A stretch of DNA of 64,000 nt from Flagellimonas sp. CMM7 (GTDB lineage: Bacteria > Bacteroidota > Bacteroidia > Flavobacteriales > Flavobacteriaceae): the NCBI RefSeq assembly GCF_021390195.1, contig NZ_CP090003.1:1476001-1540000 (forward strand). The letters run 5' to 3'. Both the position numbers and the translations under genes were made by a program. Below are positions 17,519 through 27,753 of this stretch, piece by piece (the stretch's first letter is position 1; the number at the start of each line of letters is the position of its first letter). The notes under the pieces were generated by a model. It made no database searches and was not told the origin of the DNA. It saw only the letters and a list, made by a program, of their open reading frames with translations.

Positions 17519-18676
17519 CTAAAATGCGTCGTAGACTAGCTTCACAAATTCACCAATTTTATTGGGTTCCAACCATCGTGTTACCAACATGAGTCCGGTC
17601 TTTTGGTCCACCACAATAAAATTACCTCCAAAACCGGCCGCATAAAATAGATGTTCAGGAACTCCCTCCCAATGGCGCGGGCCTTTCTGATTCAACCACC
17701 ACATATAACCATAATTTACATTGGGAACTGAAGGCTCTGTTGCTTTGGCAATCCAGTCTTCGCTCAATAATTGCTCACTTTTCCAACGGCCATTATTAAG
17801 GAATACCAATCCAAAACGGGCCATGTCTTCTGTGTTTATAAATAGTCCAGCACCCGAATGTCCACCTCCTGTTACGGATTTCATTTTAATGCCATCAACT
17901 TCCGTCCAAGCATGGTCATAACCATACCAGCGCCAAGTAGTAGAGGCATCTATCTTATCCATAAGATGTTCTTTTAAGACCATGGGCATAGGTTTGCGCC
18001 AAACATGGGTAAGGGAGTAGGATAGCACATTTACCCTAACATCATTGTATTCCATTACGGTACCAGGCTCATTGAGTTTTCTAAATTTCCAGTCATCCAA
18101 ATCACCTTCTTTTGGTGGTCTATCTGCCCAATCTTTAAGACCCCATAGTTCTCCAGACCAATCTGAGTTTTGCTGCAAAAGATGTTCCCAGCTTACCTTA
18201 CTATTATGTCGTCCATCAAAAGTGCCGTCCCAGATGTACTCCCCTACTTTATCATCGGTACTTGAAATCAACCCTTTATCCGCCGCCAAACCGGCCATAG
18301 TGGATAGAAAACTCTTGGTAACACTAAAAGTCATATCAACTCTTTTGGTATCTCCCCAAGAAGCAAGTAAATAGCCATTCTTCAGAATCATTCCTGCTGG
18401 TCCTCCCCGTTTTTTAGTTGGTCCTAAAACTTCATGAAAAGGTTCCCTCTGAAATCCTTTTAAGATTGCTCGGCGCAAATCTTTAGAACCAGAATATTCA
18501 TTTGCATTGGCAAAATCGACCGCCACTTGCAATTTGTTTTCATTAAAGGAAAATTGATTTTTGGAAGCTTCTTTCCAAACGGCATTGCGTTCTGGAAAGT
18601 AAACATCTTGACACACGCCAAAATGTGCAGATAATGTAAAAACAAGCAATACGATTAGATGGGCAACATTCTTCAT
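17519..18676 (-). CDS. Secreted serine hydrolase, class C beta-lactamase/penicillin-binding fold
   Basis: A 385-residue protein with an N-terminal signal peptide (about 22 residues, ending near GVC-QD). The catalytic SxxK is Ser118-Val-Thr-Lys121, a YND replaces the YxN motif (VMEYNDVRVN), and a GGGHSGAG loop stands where the KTG-like motif is expected. Proteins of this type are esterases, D-peptidases or unknown hydrolases in the periplasm. It is not evidence of beta-lactam resistance. Neighbours give no hint of substrate. Confidence 0.82.
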   Translation of the reverse strand: MKNVAHLIVLLVFTLSAHFGVCQDVYFPERNAVWKEASKNQFSFNENKLQVAVDFANANEYSGSKDLRRAILKGFQREPFHEVLGPTKKRGGPAGMILKNGYLLASWGDTKRVDMTFSVTKSFLSTMAGLAADKGLISSTDDKVGEYIWDGTFDGRHNSKVSWEHLLQQNSDWSGELWGLKDWADRPPKEGDLDDWKFRKLNEPGTVMEYNDVRVNVLSYSLTHVWRKPMPMVLKEHLMDKIDASTTWRWYGYDHAWTEVDGIKMKSVTGGGHSGAGLFINTEDMARFGLVFLNNGRWKSEQLLSEDWIAKATEPSVPNVNYGYMWWLNQKGPRHWEGVPEHLFYAAGFGGNFIVVDQKTGLMLVTRWLEPNKIGEFVKLVYDAF

Positions 18677-18749
18677 GTATAGTAACTCTTAGTTTGGGAA
18701 ATGAAGTTACTAATTGCAAGTTACATCTTGAAATGCTTTAATGAATATC

Positions 18750-20732
18750 TTAAAAACGCTTCTTCCTTACCAACGCTCCAGCAGTATCAAAATACCGCCA
18801 TGTACCTACTTGTTCGTCTTTTTTGAACCGTCCCGTTATTTTTTCATTGCCATTGGAATAGAACTCGTGATAACGACCATGTTTAAGGCCATCTTTTAAT
18901 TCTACCTCAAATTTTACAGCCCCATTGGTGTATTTTTTTATGAATGTTTTTGCATTCAAGTCTGTTGGGTAAATAGGTTTTAAGTTAAAAACTGCGTCGG
19001 TAATCTCTTTGGTTTTTGGTGATTGAACCTTACTTTTTAAAATACCTGCACCTTCCTGAAATTGGGACTTGGTTTTTACCTCTTCCACATTTTGATAGTT
19101 GACTACCAGCCTACTTTCAAATAGGTTGTCATCCGGTGTTAATTGAAATCCTACCTGAGGGAAACAAATAATAAAATCTTTATTCTTTCGTAGTTGTATG
19201 CGAGTAGAACTATCAGCCAACGAATACATATTATCATACAAAACTGGAATATTGCTGTACACATATAGACTGGACTCACTTTTGAAGTTTTTGTCAAAGT
19301 CCTTAAAATCTTTAGAAGAAGACAGGGTTTCTTTAACCGTAAAATCATCAATAATACTTTTTAGTGTATTGGGATTATTGCTAAATACTACATATTGATC
19401 TATAAGTGTAAAATAGGGTTTGTCAAATTCTTTAAACCGATTTCCCAATAAGATTTTAAAGAACCCTTTTATGGAAAGGAAATTAATTTCATGCTCTTTA
19501 TAGGTAATCGTTTTAAACTTTACGGGAGTTTTCTTTTTGATTTGTTTAAGTACAAAATCCAAATTGGTTTTGGCATCCTCAATGGCATTAGCTTTTAATA
19601 CCAAGGCAAGGTCGTTTTTCCCTTTTGAAATTTCAGATTTAATTTGAAGCAATGCTATCTCATCACCGATCCAACTTATAAAATTTTCCTTTACATCTAT
19701 CTTAAGGAATTTCTCCACTTTTTCAATCCCTTCTTGGTACGTATCAAACTGCTCAGGACTATCCTTCTGGACTGTTTCAAAATTCTCATAAAACTCTGAA
19801 AAGCTATCAAAGCCATAACTAACATATAATGCGGTCCTCTTGGGCGCTATGCTAGGAACTGTTCGTTGGGCTTTACCGGATTTTTGAAGTGCTTCTAAAT
19901 AATTATGATTGGTTGAACTGATATTGGTGTACCCATTAGCGGTAATGGTGCTATTCTTGTCCAGGTCAAAACTAAATCCAGAGAACAAAAAATTCTCACT
20001 TATCCGATTTACCCAATCACTGGGTTTATTTGAAAAGCGTTTGTAATAGTTATCCAAAAAGTCGTATTGCAGATATAATCTGAACAAATCTTCATATCCT
20101 ACTTTTTTGTTGACCTCGATAAAATTCAAATTCCTCCCCAGCAATGGTTCTTGGTATTGGTCAATAGAGGCTTCCACCAAGGTATGCGTATAAGAGGCCA
20201 CTAATTGGTTTTTTACAAAAGATAGGTACATGGTCTCTTTGCTCTTACGATCATATACTTCCAAAATCTCATGGTTATGATAGTTACGTTTGCTCAGAGA
20301 GTAACTATCATTGAGCAATGTGTTCAAATAGGTTTTAAGCAATTTTAGCTTAGCGATTCGCTTTAGGTCAAGTACATAAAAAATACCATAATCCTTTTCA
20401 GAAACCATATGGATGGAAATAAATAGAGATCGTCCATCAAAAAATTCAAACAACTTATGGTTGTTGTTAAATACGGTATCTACCTTCTGAATGTTTTCTG
20501 TCAACTCCGCGAAATAGCCGTTGTTTTGAAGATGATGCCAAGCATCACTTTCGCTAACTTTCTGCCAACTTTCTACCGGTTTTTCAGATTCAATTACGAA
20601 AACTGCATCCCTAGGAATCAAATAAATGGATTGCAAATTGGTTTTTGGAGATAAAACCAAGATATATAAAAGGTAGCCAATATAAATGAGCAGTAATGCA
20701 AGTAAGGCAAAGAGAAATCTTTTTTTTACCAT
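18750..20732 (-). CDS. Membrane-anchored DUF3352-like protein with C-terminal YwqK/MORN-type repeats
   Basis: A 660-residue protein with one N-terminal membrane helix (residues 7-29) and a long exported body that resembles DUF3352 proteins. The last 55 or so residues contain two YwqK/MORN-like units (DGLKHGRYHEFYSNGNEK and a QVGTWRYFDTAG unit). It is probably periplasmic and inner-membrane anchored. The function is unknown. It stands alone between the serine hydrolase and the ACT protein, all on the minus strand. Confidence 0.6.
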   Translation of the reverse strand: MVKKRFLFALLALLLIYIGYLLYILVLSPKTNLQSIYLIPRDAVFVIESEKPVESWQKVSESDAWHHLQNNGYFAELTENIQKVDTVFNNNHKLFEFFDGRSLFISIHMVSEKDYGIFYVLDLKRIAKLKLLKTYLNTLLNDSYSLSKRNYHNHEILEVYDRKSKETMYLSFVKNQLVASYTHTLVEASIDQYQEPLLGRNLNFIEVNKKVGYEDLFRLYLQYDFLDNYYKRFSNKPSDWVNRISENFLFSGFSFDLDKNSTITANGYTNISSTNHNYLEALQKSGKAQRTVPSIAPKRTALYVSYGFDSFSEFYENFETVQKDSPEQFDTYQEGIEKVEKFLKIDVKENFISWIGDEIALLQIKSEISKGKNDLALVLKANAIEDAKTNLDFVLKQIKKKTPVKFKTITYKEHEINFLSIKGFFKILLGNRFKEFDKPYFTLIDQYVVFSNNPNTLKSIIDDFTVKETLSSSKDFKDFDKNFKSESSLYVYSNIPVLYDNMYSLADSSTRIQLRKNKDFIICFPQVGFQLTPDDNLFESRLVVNYQNVEEVKTKSQFQEGAGILKSKVQSPKTKEITDAVFNLKPIYPTDLNAKTFIKKYTNGAVKFEVELKDGLKHGRYHEFYSNGNEKITGRFKKDEQVGTWRYFDTAGALVRKKRF

Positions 20733-20794
20733 TGGTAGAGAAGTGTCTTTTCTAACAACGAAAAAGCGAATAATTTAGTCTATCCCTTTTATTC

Positions 20795-21454
20795 TTATAG
20801 CGATTTCAAATCCTTGATGGTCTTAAACGCTACATCAACTTGCTCTTCATTTACCAAAATGGTGAACTCATTGGTTGTTGAAATAACCTCGTACAAAACA
20901 ATACCTTCCCAGGCCAAACGCTGAAAGATAAAATAATAGATTCCCGGTACCGAGACATTTTCCGCAGGTAATTTTACAGTAATCGATGATAAGTTTTCAG
21001 CTTTTTGGGTACAGCGTTCATGTTTAAAATACTTTTCTACCACTCCATCCATAAGATTACTGATAACGATATTAATCTCATTGACTCCTCTAGAAGAAGT
21101 ATAAAACACATCTTGATTGGCATTCACTTCCTGCAAGAGTCTCGCTTGTTGTCCCAAAATAGTATCCGAAGCCAAAAATGTATAATCTGTTAAGGAAGAG
21201 CGTACCGTAATTTCTCCAATGTTCTTGAGAACTTTTACAATTTTATGGGTAGCCCTAAATTCGAGATCATCGGATAGTCTTTTAAGTGCCATTACAATAG
21301 CACCATCCTTTACATCTTTTCCCAACGCATCAGATATCTCAGGTTTTATCTGTCTGGACAATGACGTAAGGTTGATTATTCCCTGTGCTAATGCACTTTG
21401 TAAGAAAGGCTTCTTTTTAATATAATGTTCAACTACTGCAGATATGGTTTTCAT
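20795..21454 (-). CDS. ACT-domain-like protein (often labelled aspartate kinase-like), no kinase domain
   Basis: A 219-residue protein. The N-terminal 80 residues are helical and look like a winged-helix module (LSRQIKPEISDALGKDVKDGA). The C-terminal part contains ACT-like repeats (NEINIVISNLM, then SITVKLPAENVSVPGIYYFIFQRLAWEGI). No kinase motif is present, so the aspartokinase label used for relatives comes only from the ACT part. A small-molecule-sensing regulator is a reasonable guess. It is 51 bases upstream-facing from YraN on the same strand. Confidence 0.6.
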   Translation of the reverse strand: MKTISAVVEHYIKKKPFLQSALAQGIINLTSLSRQIKPEISDALGKDVKDGAIVMALKRLSDDLEFRATHKIVKVLKNIGEITVRSSLTDYTFLASDTILGQQARLLQEVNANQDVFYTSSRGVNEINIVISNLMDGVVEKYFKHERCTQKAENLSSITVKLPAENVSVPGIYYFIFQRLAWEGIVLYEVISTTNEFTILVNEEQVDVAFKTIKDLKSL

Positions 21455-21505
21455 GGATGGTGGTTTTAAGCAAAAATAACATATTGTTACAAATAAAACA
21501 AATGG

Positions 21506-21865
21506 TTAAAAATGATAGAACGCATCTTTCAAATGTTCAACCTCAAATTTCTCTCCTTTCTTTATTATGGTAATAATATCAAATCGCACTTGAACGTCTA
21601 AATCTTTTTCTAGAACATAATGGTCTGCTGCCATAGTTAAAAGTTTGATTTTTTTAGGAGTTATGGTATCTGAAATAGCCGTGAAAAATCCTGTGGTCCT
21701 AGATTTAACTTCTATGATAGCAAGTTCTTCACCTTTTTTGGCGATGATATCAACCTCAGCTTTTAGATAACGATAGTTCCTAAAAAGGATTTCATAACCT
21801 GTTGCAAGTAAAAAATCAACTGCTTTTTGCTCTCCAAGCTTCCCAAATTCATTATGTTTTCCCAT
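21506..21865 (-). CDS. yraN: YraN/UPF0102 nuclease-fold protein
   Basis: A 119-residue protein with the UPF0102 signature: GEQKAVDFLLATGYEILFRNYRYL, then AEVDIIAKKGEELAIIEVKSR. The D-x(n)-E-V-K pattern (VDII, IIEVKSR) is the restriction-endonuclease-like core. The family is widely conserved and suspected to act on Holliday junctions or recombination intermediates, without proof. Length is normal. Confidence 0.85.
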   Translation of the reverse strand: MGKHNEFGKLGEQKAVDFLLATGYEILFRNYRYLKAEVDIIAKKGEELAIIEVKSRTTGFFTAISDTITPKKIKLLTMAADHYVLEKDLDVQVRFDIITIIKKGEKFEVEHLKDAFYHF

Positions 21866-22034
21866 GAATCTTGAAAAATATTAAAAAATATGTGCAGTTC
21901 ATCGAAAAATTTGGTAGTTCAAGGCAAAAACAGCGTTTAGATTGTAATTTGTTGGCTGAATTGAACCACACCCAACGTTAACTAAACATATAGTTGCCCC
22001 AAAACTATGGACCTAATTAACGCCAGACATTGCT

Positions 22035-23531
22035 ATGGAGTACTTCATTAATTGTAATTCCTCAACTTTGGCGCCGTATACTACTCCATTGGATGAGTTG
22101 CGTGCTGCCCATTTGTATAGGAGGCTTGGTTTTAGTGCCTCAATACAAACCATTAATGCCGCTGTTGGACAAACGGCCGGCACTCTTGTGGACAATTTAG
22201 TAAATCAGGCTCTTGCTATGCCACCAATCCCAGCTCCCTTATGGGCAGATTGGACCAATGCGGATTATCCCGCTGACGACGATTTAGCAAGACAAGTAAG
22301 AAGAGCCCAACAGGAAGAGTTTTCCATTGCCTATGGCAATTCTTTATTGGACAATAATTTACGAGACAGAATGAGTTTCTTTTGGAGCAACCATTTTGTT
22401 ACCGAATTGGATGTTTATGACTGTAGTTCCTTTCTGTACTATTATATTAATTGTCTACAACGAAATTCCCTAGGAAACTTTAGAACTTTTGTTAGCGAAA
22501 TAGGGCTAACAAGTGCCATGCTTTATTATTTGGATGGTGTAAGAAACCGAGGTAACAACCCAAATGAAAACTACGGGCGTGAGCTATATGAGCTCTTTAC
22601 CTTAGGTGAAGGTAATGGATATACCGAAGAAGATATCATTGAGACAGCCAAAGCACTTTCGGGATATACCAACCGCGGTGAAGAAGGTTGTACTCAGGTA
22701 ACTTTTGATCCTGATGATTTCAATACAGAGAACAAAACTATTTTTGGTCAAACAGGGAACTGGGGTTATGATGATGTTCACAATATCTTATTTACTGAAA
22801 GAGTCAATGAAATAGCGGGCTTTATTTGCAAAAAACTATATGAGTTCTTTGTACATCCAGATTCAACCAATGATCAAGGAGGTAATGCCCCTGACATTAT
22901 AAATGGTTTGGCCCAAACTTTTGTTTCTAATAATTTTGAAATTGCACCGGTACTATCACAACTATTTAAAAGTCAACACTTCTTTGATGAAACCGCTATT
23001 GGTGTTATCATAAAGAGTCCGTTTGACCTCTATATGGGCCTAATTAAAGAAACTGGATTTACCTATGATGATAGCACTGTTTTAAATGTTATTGATGCTT
23101 CTAGAATGATTGGACAGACTATGTTTGATCCATTTGATGTAGCAGGTTGGCAAAGAGATCGCGAATGGATCAACACCAACTTTATGATTGGTCGTTGGTT
23201 GACATCAGAGGTTTTTGTTGATCGTTTCTATCAAGCCAATCCAGATCAATTTAGAACTTTTGGAATCGACGCTACCAATGCGGCGGGAGCTAATGGAAAT
23301 ACTGAAAACGACCCATCAGTAGTAGCTAGGGCTATAATTGATAGATTAACTCCCAAAGGACTTTTAGAGGAGGTTGAATATGATGCTGCCATTACTGTTT
23401 TTAGAGAACCTTTTGAAGACACAAACATGTTTGAAGATGGTTCCTGGAACATGACACTTGAAAATACAGATTTTCAGGTGTACCTGTTAATACAACATTT
23501 GGCAAGACAACCCGAATTTCAACTTAAATAA
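22035..23531 (+). CDS. DUF1800 family protein
   Basis: A 498-residue protein with the DUF1800 body: an early HLYRRLGFSAS, DRMSFFWSNHFVTELDVYD in the centre, ENYGRELYELFTLGEGNGYTE, and a C-terminal FDPFDVAGWQRDREWINTN. DUF1800 genes are almost always paired with DUF1501 genes, as here (9-base gap). The function of the pair is unknown; an envelope or extracellular role is likely because the partner is exported. No signal peptide is evident here. The 170-base upstream gap shows no clear promoter. Confidence 0.82.
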   Translation: MEYFINCNSSTLAPYTTPLDELRAAHLYRRLGFSASIQTINAAVGQTAGTLVDNLVNQALAMPPIPAPLWADWTNADYPADDDLARQVRRAQQEEFSIAYGNSLLDNNLRDRMSFFWSNHFVTELDVYDCSSFLYYYINCLQRNSLGNFRTFVSEIGLTSAMLYYLDGVRNRGNNPNENYGRELYELFTLGEGNGYTEEDIIETAKALSGYTNRGEEGCTQVTFDPDDFNTENKTIFGQTGNWGYDDVHNILFTERVNEIAGFICKKLYEFFVHPDSTNDQGGNAPDIINGLAQTFVSNNFEIAPVLSQLFKSQHFFDETAIGVIIKSPFDLYMGLIKETGFTYDDSTVLNVIDASRMIGQTMFDPFDVAGWQRDREWINTNFMIGRWLTSEVFVDRFYQANPDQFRTFGIDATNAAGANGNTENDPSVVARAIIDRLTPKGLLEEVEYDAAITVFREPFEDTNMFEDGSWNMTLENTDFQVYLLIQHLARQPEFQLK

Positions 23532-23540
23532 CCTTACATT

Positions 23541-25253
23541 ATGTGCGATACTCATCATACTCACGATACAACACCACACAAAGGCCTAGAACATGATGGC
23601 CACGATTTAGAACACAAAACATGGAGCAGGCGTTCCTTTATCCAAGCATTGGGTATAGCAGGATCGGGTTCTATGTTCTTGGGAAGTAATTTAGTTTCAG
23701 CTTCAGCTCCTTCACCTTTAACTTCTGCTGTCGCAGACGCAGAGACCGATAATATATTAATATTGATAAGGTTATCTGGAGGTAACGACGGACTAAGTAC
23801 TGTAATCCCAATACAACAATATGATACTTATGCTAATGCAAGGCCAAATATCTACATTCCAGAAAGTAAAGTCCTAAAACTTACTGATGATTTCGGCGTA
23901 CCTACTTATATGAATGCCTTGGAGCCTCTTTGGGGTGAAGGTCAGTTTAAAGCAGTACACGGAGTCGGTTATGACGGTCAAAGTCTGTCCCATTTTACAG
24001 GGTCGGATATTTTTGCCAACACAGATTTAAGTACTACCAATTTTACTGGGGAGAGAACCGGTTGGATGGGAAGACATTTTGAAGAATGTTTCCCAGATTA
24101 CTTGATGAATCCACCAGAATCCCCAGCAGCCATCCAAATTGGTAATTTGGCCAACTTGGTTTTTCAAGGTGAGCAAACCAACTATGCTTTTGTAACCAAT
24201 AATGTTGATCAATTAGAGCGTATCGCTGATGATGGTGAATACTACAGCTTAGACCCAACACTTTTTGACAATTGTATGTATGGTGACCAACTCAAATTTT
24301 TGAGAGGTGTTGCCAACACAACTGAAATTTACGCTGGTAAAATTTTTGAAGCTGCACAGTTAGGTCAGAATCAAGTAGAATATCAAGACAATGGTTTTGC
24401 AAGGCAATTAGCTTTGTTGGCCAGATTGATCAAAGGTAATCTTGGTACAAAAGTATATATGATTTCTATGGGTGGATTTGATACTCACGGTAATCAACCC
24501 CTCGCTCATGAAAGATTAATGACAAATCTTTCCATTGCCATCAACAACTTCTATGAAGACCTTGCCTTTACCCAACAAGATGAAAAGGTATTGAGCATGA
24601 CTTTTTCCGAGTTTGGTCGTAGAATTTTCGAAAACGGTTCTAACGGTACCGATCACGGAAAAGCCGCACCCACCCTGTTCTTTGGGTCAGGATTAAGTGG
24701 AAGTGCTTTTATTGGCGACCACCCTTCATTGGAAGATGCCAATGGGCGTGGAAACCTAGAACATACTATGGATTTTAGAAATCTCTACGGTACGGTCCTA
24801 GCAGAATGGTTGTGTGTTCCAAGAGAAGCTGTTGAGCGTCATTTATTGGGTTATCCATATCAGGCCGTAGACTTAGGTTTCAACTGTAGTGGTGAAGTCT
24901 TTGATGATATTGCAATGGATAGTGATCCACCAACATTACCAGATACGCCCCCTAGCCCAGATGGTATGGATCCAGATCCAGATGCATTGGCAACAATTGT
25001 CCATAGACCTTACTATCCAACTGATCGCACTCCACATATTTATTTGGAAATGCCTGTTGCGGCCCATGTTGATATTCAACTGTATAATATCCTGGGTCAG
25101 AATGTAGGTACTGTTTTCAATGAAATGATGCTGGAAGGTTCCGCTGAAATTAATATTAGGGAACGAATGAGAGATAGTCTGTCCACAGGAAAATATATCT
25201 ATAGAATCTCAGTGGGAGACGAAAAAATGAGTAAATCCGTAATGATCATGTAG
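23541..25253 (+). CDS. DUF1501 family protein with Tat signal and T9SS C-terminal domain
   Basis: A 570-residue protein with three parts. The N-terminus is His-rich and carries a twin-arginine signal (WSRRSFIQALG, Arg30-Arg31). The DUF1501 alpha/beta hydrolase-like core includes ILIRLSGGNDGLSTVIP, SMGGFDTHGNQ and SEFGRRIFENGSNGTDHG. About 85 C-terminal residues form a Por/T9SS type A-like sorting domain (QLYNILGQNV ... GKYIYRISVG). Tat folding before outer-membrane export through T9SS is implied. It is coupled to the DUF1800 gene. Confidence 0.82.
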   Translation: MCDTHHTHDTTPHKGLEHDGHDLEHKTWSRRSFIQALGIAGSGSMFLGSNLVSASAPSPLTSAVADAETDNILILIRLSGGNDGLSTVIPIQQYDTYANARPNIYIPESKVLKLTDDFGVPTYMNALEPLWGEGQFKAVHGVGYDGQSLSHFTGSDIFANTDLSTTNFTGERTGWMGRHFEECFPDYLMNPPESPAAIQIGNLANLVFQGEQTNYAFVTNNVDQLERIADDGEYYSLDPTLFDNCMYGDQLKFLRGVANTTEIYAGKIFEAAQLGQNQVEYQDNGFARQLALLARLIKGNLGTKVYMISMGGFDTHGNQPLAHERLMTNLSIAINNFYEDLAFTQQDEKVLSMTFSEFGRRIFENGSNGTDHGKAAPTLFFGSGLSGSAFIGDHPSLEDANGRGNLEHTMDFRNLYGTVLAEWLCVPREAVERHLLGYPYQAVDLGFNCSGEVFDDIAMDSDPPTLPDTPPSPDGMDPDPDALATIVHRPYYPTDRTPHIYLEMPVAAHVDIQLYNILGQNVGTVFNEMMLEGSAEINIRERMRDSLSTGKYIYRISVGDEKMSKSVMIM

Positions 25254-25281
25254 ACTAGTCGTAACGTATACATTCCAGATT

Positions 25282-25342
25282 CCTCCGATAGTGCAACTCC
25301 CCACCCCAAGTAAGAGCTGCATGATTCGGAGGTTTCCTTTTT
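25282..25342 (+). terminator. Hairpin terminator after the DUF1501 gene
   Basis: CCTCCGA (25282-25288) pairs with TCGGAGG (25326-25332). The arm continues with TGCA and CTC/GAG pairs and is followed by TTTCCTTTTT. The loop is long and imperfect, so termination strength is uncertain. Confidence 0.5.
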
Positions 25343-25505
25343 ACGTCAATTTTGGTTTATCCTTATCCGTTTTAAATGCCAAGGCTTTTTTCACTTCATG
25401 ATTTTTGTCCTTGTATACTCGGGTTACTTCTTCTTTTTTCTCTTCTTTTAAAACTCCTTTGAATTTTTCAAGATTTTTGAACTTCTTGGGGTTACCTGTA
25501 CTCAT
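25341..25505 (-). CDS. Small Lys-rich hypothetical protein (54 aa)
   Basis: A 54-residue frame, ATG at 25505 and TAA at 25341-25343, in the gap between the DUF1501 gene and metG. The product (MSTGNPKKFKNLEKFKGV ...) is rich in Lys, Glu and Phe with no Cys and no membrane segment, and would be one charged helix. The stop lies at the base of the DUF1501 terminator hairpin. No family is recognised. It is listed because the codon pattern looks real and the gap is otherwise empty; a chance frame is possible. Confidence 0.4.
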   Translation of the reverse strand: MSTGNPKKFKNLEKFKGVLKEEKKEEVTRVYKDKNHEVKKALAFKTDKDKPKLT

Positions 25506-25669
25506 CTAATAATACTTTGTATGTGTATTCTTACAATATACTGATTATCCAGTCCTCTTTTTTTTAAAAACTACATTTTTCGATATCTGTATGCCTCTCA
25601 ACAAGTCCCCAAAAGGATAGAATCACTCGAATGAAATTCAGTATTTTTGGGGCTTAATTAAATTGATTC

Positions 25670-27748
25670 ATGTCTGAGACTACTTCTCCATCAAGATATA
25701 CCATAACGGCAGCACTACCCTACACTAATGGACCAATTCATATTGGGCATTTGGCCGGTGTTTATGTTCCTGCAGATATCTATTCTCGCTATTTACGTTT
25801 AAAAGGACACGATGTTGCTTTTATTTGTGGTAGTGATGAACATGGGGTCGCCATTCCCATGAAGGCCAAGAAAGAGGGAGTTTCTCCAAAAGAGATTATT
25901 GACAAGTATCACAAGATCATCAAAAAATCATTTGTTGATTTCGGAATTTCGATGGATAATTATTCCCGTACTTCGGCGGAGATTCACCATAAAACAGCAT
26001 CAGATTTTTTTGAGAAGTTATATAATCAGGGAGATTTTATAGAAGAAGTAACCGAGCAATTGTATGATGAAGAGGCCCAACAATTTTTAGCAGACAGGTT
26101 CGTTGTGGGAACCTGTCCAGTATGTGGTAATGAAGAGGCTTACGGGGATCAATGCGAAAATTGTGGTTCCTCTTTGAATGCCACCGATTTAATAAATCCA
26201 AAATCTGCCATTACCGGTAATGTACCAACATTAAAGAAAACCAAACATTGGTTCTTACCTCTGGATCGCTACGAAAGTTTCTTAAAAGAATGGATTTTAA
26301 AAGACCATAAAAACGATTGGAAACCCAACGTTTATGGTCAATGCAAGTCTTGGATAGATGATGGCTTAAAACCACGGGCCGTTACACGGGATTTAGATTG
26401 GGGGATTCCAGTTCCTGTTGAGGGTGGCGAAGGCAAGGTATTGTACGTATGGTTCGATGCTCCTATAGGCTACATATCATCTACAAAAGAATGGGCAGAA
26501 AGAGAAGGAAAAGATTGGGAACCGTATTGGAAAGATAAGGACACCAAACTGCTCCATTTTATTGGAAAGGACAATATCGTTTTCCATTGTATCATTTTCC
26601 CTAGTATGCTTAAAGCACATGGCGATTTTGTATTGCCAGAAAACGTACCTGCCAACGAGTTTTTAAATTTAGAAGGCAATAAGCTATCTACCTCTAAAAA
26701 CTGGGCGGTCTGGTTGCATGAATATTTAGAAGAATTTCCAGATATGCAAGATGTGCTCAGGTATACCTTGACGGCTAATGCTCCAGAAACAAAAGACAAC
26801 GACTTTACCTGGAAGGATTTTCAAGCTAGAAACAACAATGAACTAGTAGCCATCTTTGGGAATTTCATCAATCGAGTGACAGTACTTACCCATAAATATT
26901 ATGATGGTATTGTCCCTTCTCCTAGCGAGCTTTCGGCAATTGACAAACAAACACTTGATACTCTAAAGGGTTTTCCTGAAATACTTTCAAGTTCTCTTGA
27001 GCGCTACCGATTTCGAGAGGCCAGCCAAGAGTTGATGAATTTGGCAAGATTGGGAAACAAATATTTGGCGGACGAGGAACCTTGGAAGCTCATAAAAACT
27101 GATGAAGAACGTGTAAAAACCGTGATGTTTGTCGCCCTTCAGATAGCAACTGGTTTGGCCATATTAAGTGAGCCGTTTTTACCATTCACCTCCAATAAAC
27201 TCAAAAACATCCTAAATGTCGGGCCGAGCACAGTCGAGACCCTTAGCTGGGAAAATGTGGGCACCGCGGATACTCTCCTTCCCTCAGGTCATCAAATCAA
27301 TAAAAGTGAATTGTTGTTCCGAAAGGTGGAAGACAAAGAAATTGAAGCACAGTTAGCAAAGCTGGAAGCAACCAAAAAAGCCAACGAACAAATGGAGAAA
27401 GAAATCATACCTCAAAAAGACACCATCACCTTTGATGACTTTACCAAACTGGATATGCGTGTAGGTACCATTGTTGAAGCTGAAAAAATGCCGAAAGCAA
27501 ACAAACTTCTGGTGTTAAAAGTGGATACAGGTTTGGATACTCGTACCATCGTTTCTGGAATTGCCGAAAGCTTTACCGCTGAAGAGATTGTAGGTAAAAA
27601 AGTAACTGTTTTGGTGAATCTAGCGCCACGAAAACTTCGCGGCGTAGAAAGTGAAGGCATGATTCTGATGACTGAAAACCAAGAGGGGAAATTGGTATTT
27701 GTAAATCCTGATGAAGATAGCGTTGGGAATGGGGAAACCATTAATTAA
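25670..27748 (+). CDS. metG: Methionyl-tRNA synthetase
   Basis: A 692-residue class I synthetase. HIGH is at residues 24-27, the zinc knuckle is CPVCG...CENC, and KLSTSK (338-343) replaces KMSKS. The last 110 residues form an EMAP/Trbp111 tRNA-binding domain ([26 protein letters not shown]). It charges tRNA-Met and initiator tRNA with methionine. It starts a plus-strand run with a secreted protein, tex, HDAC and PAP2 genes. Confidence 0.95.
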   Translation: MSETTSPSRYTITAALPYTNGPIHIGHLAGVYVPADIYSRYLRLKGHDVAFICGSDEHGVAIPMKAKKEGVSPKEIIDKYHKIIKKSFVDFGISMDNYSRTSAEIHHKTASDFFEKLYNQGDFIEEVTEQLYDEEAQQFLADRFVVGTCPVCGNEEAYGDQCENCGSSLNATDLINPKSAITGNVPTLKKTKHWFLPLDRYESFLKEWILKDHKNDWKPNVYGQCKSWIDDGLKPRAVTRDLDWGIPVPVEGGEGKVLYVWFDAPIGYISSTKEWAEREGKDWEPYWKDKDTKLLHFIGKDNIVFHCIIFPSMLKAHGDFVLPENVPANEFLNLEGNKLSTSKNWAVWLHEYLEEFPDMQDVLRYTLTANAPETKDNDFTWKDFQARNNNELVAIFGNFINRVTVLTHKYYDGIVPSPSELSAIDKQTLDTLKGFPEILSSSLERYRFREASQELMNLARLGNKYLADEEPWKLIKTDEERVKTVMFVALQIATGLAILSEPFLPFTSNKLKNILNVGPSTVETLSWENVGTADTLLPSGHQINKSELLFRKVEDKEIEAQLAKLEATKKANEQMEKEIIPQKDTITFDDFTKLDMRVGTIVEAEKMPKANKLLVLKVDTGLDTRTIVSGIAESFTAEEIVGKKVTVLVNLAPRKLRGVESEGMILMTENQEGKLVFVNPDEDSVGNGETIN

Positions 27749-27753
27749 AATTC

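Noticed and set aside
17519..18676. Beta-lactamase giving antibiotic resistance (also the gene at 61977)
   Set aside because: SxxK and YxN-type motifs show the fold, but the KTG-like motif is altered and such proteins are mostly esterases or peptidases.
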